A stretch of DNA of 9,293 nucleotides from contig JANQHA010000071.1 in the NCBI GenBank assembly GCA_028282865.1, forward strand, positions 1-9,293, given 5' to 3'. How positions within the stretch are numbered: position 1 is the first letter of the stretch; every line of letters starts with the position of its first letter. Source of the DNA: Oligoflexales bacterium (GTDB lineage: Bacteria > Bdellovibrionota_B > Oligoflexia > Oligoflexales > CACXFL01). Positions 5,047-9,293 of the stretch are shown here, in pieces. A model generated the notes under the pieces. That model was not told the DNA's origin, searched no databases, and saw nothing but the letters and a program-made list of their open reading frames with translations. The position numbers and the translations under genes were made by a program.

Positions 5047-7353
5047 CTATGGCCCTAACCACTCTCTTGGTTTACTTCCCTCTGCAGGAGCTACCATTCC
5101 CTGTGCTTCCATCGACTCGACGATCCTAGCGGCGCGGTTGTAACCAATTTTTAATTTTCTTTGTAGGAAGGAAGCACTGATACCTCGATTCGCAGCAGCA
5201 ATTTCAACCGCCAGATCAAATTTAGGGTCGATATCGTCACCAAATAGATTAGGGTTCTCACTCGAGCCGTCCGACGATGATAGTTTCTGTTCCTCTTGAT
5301 TAATCCATTCGATTAAGTCGTCGTCGTATTCTTCCTGGCTTTGCGACTTAACTTCGTTTACTAGGTTTATAACTTCCTCATCGCTGACAAAAGCTCCTTG
5401 AATCCTTTGCGGACGACCTTTACCCGGCTGCATCAGTAGCATATCACCGTTGCCTAGCAGTTTATCGGCACCGATTTGATCAAGGATGGTGCGACTGTCA
5501 TGCTTTGACACCACTTGGAAAGCAGAGCGGCATGGCAAGTTAGCTTTGATTACCCCGGTGATGATATCGACTGATGGCCTTTGGGTCGCAAGAACAAGAT
5601 GTATACCACTAGCACGGGCTTTCTGGGCGAGTCGCTGAATCAGTGATTCAATTTCTTTTGGTGCAGTTAGCATAAGGTCGGCGAGCTCATCGATTACAAG
5701 AAGAATCATTGGGAGTTCTTCTAATACTTCGTTTGGTAACAGACGTTGTAGCTTTTCTTTTTGCTTCTCATCGGCTTGGTTCCAGAAATCATTGAAACCT
5801 GCAATATTACGAACTTTCGCATGTTGCATCATTTTGTAGCGGCGCTCCATTTCGTTGGTAGCCCACTTGAGGGCTAGTGAAGCACGCTCGGCTTGGGTTA
5901 TCACTGGCATGAGCAAGTGTGGTATGCCTTCATATATCGAGAGTTCAAGCATCTTAGGGTCAACTAAAATCATCCGAACCTGTTTAGGTGATGACTTCAT
6001 GATGATGCTACATAGCAGTGCGTTGATTGCGACTGATTTGCCAGATCCCGTCGCTCCAGCAGTGAGTAGGTGGGGCATTTTTGCTAAATCTGCGATGAGC
6101 GGATCTCCAGAAAGAGACTTTCCTAATGCTAGAGTTAGAGGCGATGGAGAGCTTTGAAATACTTCCGACTGGATGATGTCGCCAAGTCTCACGGTTTCAC
6201 GCTGGCTATTGGGTACTTGAATCCCGATGGCGCTCTTGCCACGAACCGGGTTCATCATGATCGAATCGACTCGCAGCGCTAAGGCGAGGTCATCTACCAG
6301 ACCGTTTATTTTTGAAATCTTGGTTCCGGCATTAGGTTGAAATTCAAATACTGTTACTACTGGACCCGGTTGCACAGCGACTACTTGGCCTTTAATACCG
6401 AAGTCCTCGAATGTTTTACACAAAAGGATAGCGGTCTCTTCGAACTCCTTCTTCTGAGTTTCACTCAATGGGCCGTAGGACTCAGATGTCTTAAACAAAG
6501 TTGTAGAAGGTGCTTGGTAGTCGTCGTTAAAGGCCCTGTCCTTAAAGTCGAGCGCAGCAGGCTTATCGCTTAGTTTGGCTTTTTTAAATATGGTAAAGCT
6601 TCGTTTTGGTAACTCATTTTTCTCAGGTGAATAACTAGGAGTTTTCTTTATCGTAAATAGTGGAGTGAATTTAGTTTCTACAACCGAGGGCTCTTGTGCC
6701 AGCGATGAAATCAAATCATCTTTTTTAAGAAAAGACTTAGCCATATGAAGTGCTCGTTTTGCCTGATTGGTGCCTAGTTCGATCAGGCTTTGTTGCATAA
6801 CTAACAGTAATGAACATAGAAATGCTGTTACGACTATAATGGTACTGCCTACAAGGCCTAATGAGGAGACGATTTGGCCTGCAAGCCAGGTTCCCCAAAC
6901 ACCTGCAGTTCCGTAACTCACTCCACTGATGGCAGTTTTGGGATAGTACAAATATAAACCGATCATGGTAGCAAGAATTGCAAGTATCCAACCAACGAGT
7001 TTAGCGTATGCGAAAGTTTTTTCTTTATGTAACAAGTAGTCGAGCGAGCTCCATAAAATAGGAATAGGGAGCAAGTATGAAGTTATTCCAAAGTAATAAA
7101 TGCAATGCGCACTTATGTTTGCTCCAAGTGCTCCCGCGATATTCATATGATTTTTTTCGGGGAAAGAAGATGATAATTCTGTAGAGTCATATGGGTTGAA
7201 GCTAAAAAGTGAAGCTAGAAAGTAGCTTGAAATTCCAAGTATCAGGAAGAAGATCACTTCACGCTCGAAGGGTTGATTTAATTGGTTAGGGTTGAGCCTC
7301 CCTAATGACGACAACAGCCGTTTTGGTAGACTAGCTTTGTTACTGGAAGCCAT
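5047..7353 (-). CDS. ftsK: FtsK/SpoIIIE-type DNA translocase
   Basis: FtsK is a septum-located, ATP-driven motor that pumps chromosome ends into daughter cells and helps XerCD resolve dimers. This 768-residue copy (numbering from the ATG at 7353) is complete. Four to five membrane spans lie in the first 190 residues (about 33-51, 74-101, 118-137, 150-187). A short linker (about 190-295) rich in K, P and S follows; E. coli FtsK has a linker of about 600. The motor has Walker A GATGSGKS (433-440), VDPKMLELS (464-472), Walker B LLVIDELADL (551-560) and LATQRPSVDIITG (588-600). The C-terminal gamma winged helix (708-768) with GISASFLQRKLKIGYNRAARI should read polar chromosomal motifs. The ATG is preferred because TTGGAG lies 6 nt upstream. 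The longer frame begins at a TTG (7413) with no ribosome binding site, only about 5 nt from the predicted transcription start. Confidence 0.96.
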   Translation of the reverse strand: MASSNKASLPKRLLSSLGRLNPNQLNQPFEREVIFFLILGISSYFLASLFSFNPYDSTELSSSFPEKNHMNIAGALGANISAHCIYYFGITSYLLPIPILWSSLDYLLHKEKTFAYAKLVGWILAILATMIGLYLYYPKTAISGVSYGTAGVWGTWLAGQIVSSLGLVGSTIIVVTAFLCSLLLVMQQSLIELGTNQAKRALHMAKSFLKKDDLISSLAQEPSVVETKFTPLFTIKKTPSYSPEKNELPKRSFTIFKKAKLSDKPAALDFKDRAFNDDYQAPSTTLFKTSESYGPLSETQKKEFEETAILLCKTFEDFGIKGQVVAVQPGPVVTVFEFQPNAGTKISKINGLVDDLALALRVDSIMMNPVRGKSAIGIQVPNSQRETVRLGDIIQSEVFQSSPSPLTLALGKSLSGDPLIADLAKMPHLLTAGATGSGKSVAINALLCSIIMKSSPKQVRMILVDPKMLELSIYEGIPHLLMPVITQAERASLALKWATNEMERRYKMMQHAKVRNIAGFNDFWNQADEKQKEKLQRLLPNEVLEELPMILLVIDELADLMLTAPKEIESLIQRLAQKARASGIHLVLATQRPSVDIITGVIKANLPCRSAFQVVSKHDSRTILDQIGADKLLGNGDMLLMQPGKGRPQRIQGAFVSDEEVINLVNEVKSQSQEEYDDDLIEWINQEEQKLSSSDGSSENPNLFGDDIDPKFDLAVEIAAANRGISASFLQRKLKIGYNRAARIVESMEAQGMVAPAEGSKPREWLGP

Positions 7354-7424
7354 GGGATACTCCAACTCAGTTGCTATTCCCAGCAATTGAAGTCGAAGCC
7401 GGGCAACTATCAAGGGTTTATTTG

Positions 7425-7433
7425 ATTATACCA
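7425..7433 (-). promoter_or_regulatory. Extended -10 promoter of ftsK
   Basis: The minus strand reads TGGTATAAT (7433-7425), a perfect TATAAT with the TGn extension, which can work without a good -35. A TTGGCA (7450-7445) lies upstream but at 14-nt spacing, too close for normal use. The start would be near 7418, giving a leader of about 65 nt to the ATG at 7353. This gives ftsK transcription separate from the preceding gene. Confidence 0.7.
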
Positions 7434-7458
7434 TGGCTGATGGGTGCCAAGCTGGTAG

Positions 7459-7848
7459 CTAGTTGAGACTCTGCTTAATATTTGCTTTTAATGAATCAAT
7501 ATAGCGTAGATACATGGTGAATATTTGCTTGCGCTGAGCAAAGGGTTGTTGGTTGATGTAGTTGCGTGTTTCCGTTAGGTTGCTGCATTTTAGCAACTGT
7601 ACAAACGACCTTTCAATACTTCCGTCATCTTTAATCGATCTATATTGTTTTTTTTGTGCCGCGGTATCTTCGACAAATTGAGTTAAATCCGCGGCATCGA
7701 ATAAGATATGATTTGAACGAATTGCTTCGTAGTATATTACTTGCCAAAGCGGTGCCAGTAGGTCGCTTCCAGGTAGCATTCCGCTCAGGGTGATGCTCTC
7801 TCTTGGCTCAGCTGATTTCTTTTTCAAAGGGTCGTCCTTCTTAAACAT
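7459..7848 (-). CDS. Hypothetical protein of 129 aa upstream of ftsK
   Basis: I do not recognise this protein. It is highly charged, has no signal peptide or membrane span, and looks helical and cytoplasmic. A lysine-rich start (MFKKDDPLKKKS) is followed by a hydrophobic-aromatic stretch, LLAPLWQVIYYEAI (30-43), and helices to the end with a TMYLRYIDSLKANIKQSL tail (111-128). There is one cysteine, C88. The ATG at 7848 has no ribosome binding site. Within the frame AAGGA is followed after 7 nt by a TTG at 7827, giving a start MKKKSAEP, so the protein may be seven residues shorter. It lies 105 nt upstream of the ftsK ATG in the same direction, a gap that holds the ftsK promoter. The divergent gene at 8041 is 192 nt away. 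The open frame, neighbouring gene and protein-like composition support a real gene. Confidence 0.65.
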   Translation of the reverse strand: MFKKDDPLKKKSAEPRESITLSGMLPGSDLLAPLWQVIYYEAIRSNHILFDAADLTQFVEDTAAQKKQYRSIKDDGSIERSFVQLLKCSNLTETRNYINQQPFAQRKQIFTMYLRYIDSLKANIKQSLN

Positions 7849-7961
7849 GTTATGTTTTGGCTACATACCTATTTATTTGCAAGAAAACAGCCAATAACCT
7901 AAGGTATAAGCGTCTGATATTGTTGATATAAAAAGTAAATTTTTCTTAACTGTAGAATCTC

Positions 7962-7991
7962 TAGACGTTTTTAAGCGGTGAGTGTCATAAT
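7962..7991 (+). promoter_or_regulatory. Probable promoter of the exported GNAT-like gene
   Basis: The -35 TAGACG (7962-7967, four of six) is followed after 18 nt by CATAAT (7986-7991, five of six), itself preceded by TGT to form an extended -10. Transcription would begin near 7998, so the hairpin at 8001-8019 would lie at the very 5' end of the message. Confidence 0.55.
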
Positions 7992-8000
7992 CTGCGACGA

Positions 8001-8019
8001 AATCACCCTCCTGGTGATT
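8001..8019. other. Perfect 7-bp stem-loop at the predicted 5' end of the 8041 message
   Basis: AATCACC (8001-8007) pairs perfectly with GGTGATT (8013-8019) around a CTCCT loop. There is no T tract after it on either strand, so it is not an intrinsic terminator. It sits about 3 nt after the predicted transcription start and ends 21 nt before the ATG. It could be a 5' stabilising hairpin, a translation control element or a protein operator. On the minus strand the loop would read AGGAG. Confidence 0.5.
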
Positions 8020-8040
8020 ACTTAAAAAAGGTTAGCAATT

Positions 8041-8919
8041 ATGAATATTTTTTTACGGTGTGCAGTCGTAGTTTTCTTGATGTTTTTTGGTGACCAGTTG
8101 CTTGCATGTGCGAAACGCTTTTCGGGGATGGATAGAGACAAAATTAACCGACTTTATGATCAGGAGAAATACGATGTAGAAGCTTCTTTTGGCCGTTCCG
8201 TTCATCTGAGTGATCACCCAGTAGTAGATACTAATCCGCAAGGTAGCGGGACCTTTGAGCGAGTGATCAAGGTCCATGACGGATCGACAGAAACTCGCAG
8301 GTTGGTGGCCGATACCCACCTGCATTACACGGAGCGGAATGGTGCAATTACTTTTTATGTTCAGTCTGGGATCAGAAAGATCGGGTTTAGTAAGCTTATG
8401 TTTTTTTACTTACTAATGAATCGGCCGAATGTTACTCAGATGTATACACACCTACAGGAAACCAACCTACTGGCATTCAAGTTGGCATATACATTAGACG
8501 TAGAAGGACAAGAATTGGTTTCTCTTGTAGAGAGAAATGAAAAGAGTCAAAGGGGGGTTGAAGTCACCCGGGATTTATATGAAGAGTCCCAGGAGTTATT
8601 TTTATATGAAATGGAGATACCAGATGGTAAACAATCAGATTTTGCAGATCAAAGGCAACGGCTCCTCGAAGCATACATGAAAACCCCAGTTGGTAAAGTT
8701 GGTGGCCAAGCAGGTTTTAACAAAATCAGCTTAATAGTGGTCTCCGAAGATGATGTGTTTGTCCAGGCTTTGTACGGAGAGCCACTACCAGGAAATGAGA
8801 TCAGGGTTATTAGAAGTACTTCCAGTAGTAAGGGAACTATTTTCAATGAAATTAATCCGGACGGTCATTTGGTTTTTCTTCCGTCGTTTAAAATCCCTGA
8901 GTTTTTCGGCGGTGATTAA
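8041..8919 (+). CDS. Exported protein with a GNAT-like central region (292 aa)
   Basis: I do not recognise a named family. The N-terminus is an export signal: NIFLR, a hydrophobic run (7-16), then GDQLLACA. Cleavage after ACA (24) by signal peptidase I is possible. LLAC (20-23) is a poor lipobox because D18 and Q19 break the hydrophobic run, so lipidation is uncertain. The central part follows the order of a GNAT acyltransferase core: a strand ITFYVQSGI (103-111), a degenerate acyl-CoA loop RKIGFSK (112-118) like R-x-x-G-x-G/A, a helix LMFFYLLMN (119-127), a strand VTQMYTHL (131-138) and then TNLLAFKLAY (141-150), like the N-x-x-A of the family. The remaining 140 residues match nothing I know. 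The start follows AAGG by 9 nt. Its stop overlaps the convergent gene's stop. A GNAT fold outside the cytoplasm would lack acetyl-CoA, so a changed function is possible. Confidence 0.75.
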   Translation: MNIFLRCAVVVFLMFFGDQLLACAKRFSGMDRDKINRLYDQEKYDVEASFGRSVHLSDHPVVDTNPQGSGTFERVIKVHDGSTETRRLVADTHLHYTERNGAITFYVQSGIRKIGFSKLMFFYLLMNRPNVTQMYTHLQETNLLAFKLAYTLDVEGQELVSLVERNEKSQRGVEVTRDLYEESQELFLYEMEIPDGKQSDFADQRQRLLEAYMKTPVGKVGGQAGFNKISLIVVSEDDVFVQALYGEPLPGNEIRVIRSTSSSKGTIFNEINPDGHLVFLPSFKIPEFFGGD

Positions 8920-9293
8920 AATAATGTCGGCTGGTCGTTTGAGTATAGAGGTTGGATGTTTTTGCATATAGATTTAAGTTCTTTTGCGTAACTCTTCGCA
9001 TAAGGCCCAAAAACGTAGACTTCTTTTGGCGCTACGGCGGAGATGACTTCTTTTAGTTCCTTACCATCACATGTCGAAGCAATAAAAAACCTCTCATCGA
9101 TATCTCTTAATGGATTAGGGGCTTTCGAAGTTCCCATATTATCTTCAATGTAAAGAATAGGCCCATCGGGAAGTGGCCGGCGAAGTTGGTTGGTATGCCG
9201 TTCATCGGATGGGAAAAGTAGCAGCTTACTCTTTGTATATTTTGGGGAGTACAGCGTATAGCGTCCAAGCTGTGAGCCATATGTTTCATAAAT
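8916..9293 (-). CDS. C-terminal part of an unidentified protein (125 residues seen, N-terminus beyond right edge)
   Basis: The frame is open from the right edge to a TAA at 8918-8916; an internal ATG at 9137 is unlikely to be the true start because protein-like sequence continues upstream (YETYGSQLGRYTLYSPKYTK and LPDGPILYIEDN). The C-terminal part RFFIASTCDGKELKEVISAVAP followed by KEVYVFGPYAKSYAKELK has the strand-helix-strand pattern of the end of beta-CASP metallo-beta-lactamase nucleases, where a helix after a histidine or acidic residue leads into a V-x-V-x-H-G-E strand. Here FGPY stands in place of HGE, so a metal ligand would be missing. The resemblance is weak and the family is not assigned. 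The stop overlaps that of the plus-strand gene by 4 nt, tail to tail. Confidence 0.6.
   Translation of the reverse strand: MYETYGSQLGRYTLYSPKYTKSKLLLFPSDERHTNQLRRPLPDGPILYIEDNMGTSKAPNPLRDIDERFFIASTCDGKELKEVISAVAPKEVYVFGPYAKSYAKELKSICKNIQPLYSNDQPTLF

Noticed and set aside
6737..6991. Minus-strand 84-codon open frame inside ftsK
   Set aside because: It is an out-of-phase shadow of the membrane region of FtsK, which is intact.
7354..7413. Twenty-residue N-terminal extension of FtsK from a TTG
   Set aside because: There is no ribosome binding site, the predicted transcript starts only about 5 nt before it, and the ATG at 7353 has a good site.
8001..8019. Intrinsic terminator
   Set aside because: The stem is good but no T tract follows it on either strand.
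8750..8971. Plus-strand 73-codon frame across the convergent stop codons
   Set aside because: It is out of phase with the exported protein and antisense to the partial gene, both of which have protein-like sequence there.

Overview
The window is a moderately AT-rich, gene-dense piece of a Gram-negative-type bacterial chromosome. It combines housekeeping genes (gcvT, ftsK) with an envelope glycan cluster, a toxin-antitoxin module and several proteins I do not recognise. The taxon cannot be fixed from the sequence. The exported proteins, two glycosyltransferases of lipopolysaccharide type and a four-to-five-span FtsK with a short linker suggest Proteobacteria in the broad sense, possibly Bdellovibrionota; this is inference only.

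Layout. 1-1099 (-) is gcvT, the glycine cleavage T protein, complete except for its last few codons. A divergent intergenic region (1100-1367) holds a short palindrome and a hairpin. 1368-3584 (+) is an overlapping three-gene run: a small exported protein, a family 2 glycosyltransferase of WaaE type and a family 4-type glycosyltransferase, probably a surface-glycan or lipopolysaccharide-core unit. 3585-3866 is mostly non-coding, contains a doubtful 30-codon ORF that begins like CsrA, and ends in a clear promoter with operators. 3867-4453 (+) is a VapBC-type module: an AbrB-fold antitoxin overlapping a PIN-domain toxin.

4482-7848 (-) carries three genes, transcribed in the order 129-residue unknown protein, ftsK DNA translocase, 137-residue coiled-coil protein. 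ftsK and the coiled-coil gene each have their own likely promoter. 8041-8919 (+) encodes an exported 292-residue protein whose middle resembles a GNAT acyltransferase fold. Its stop codon overlaps that of a convergent partial gene (8916-9293, -) that leaves the right edge.

The best candidates for new biology are the exported GNAT-like protein, the hendecad-to-heptad coiled-coil protein next to ftsK, the small exported protein coupled to two glycosyltransferases, and the operator layout of the toxin-antitoxin promoter. No CRISPR array, insertion sequence, tRNA or rRNA was seen.
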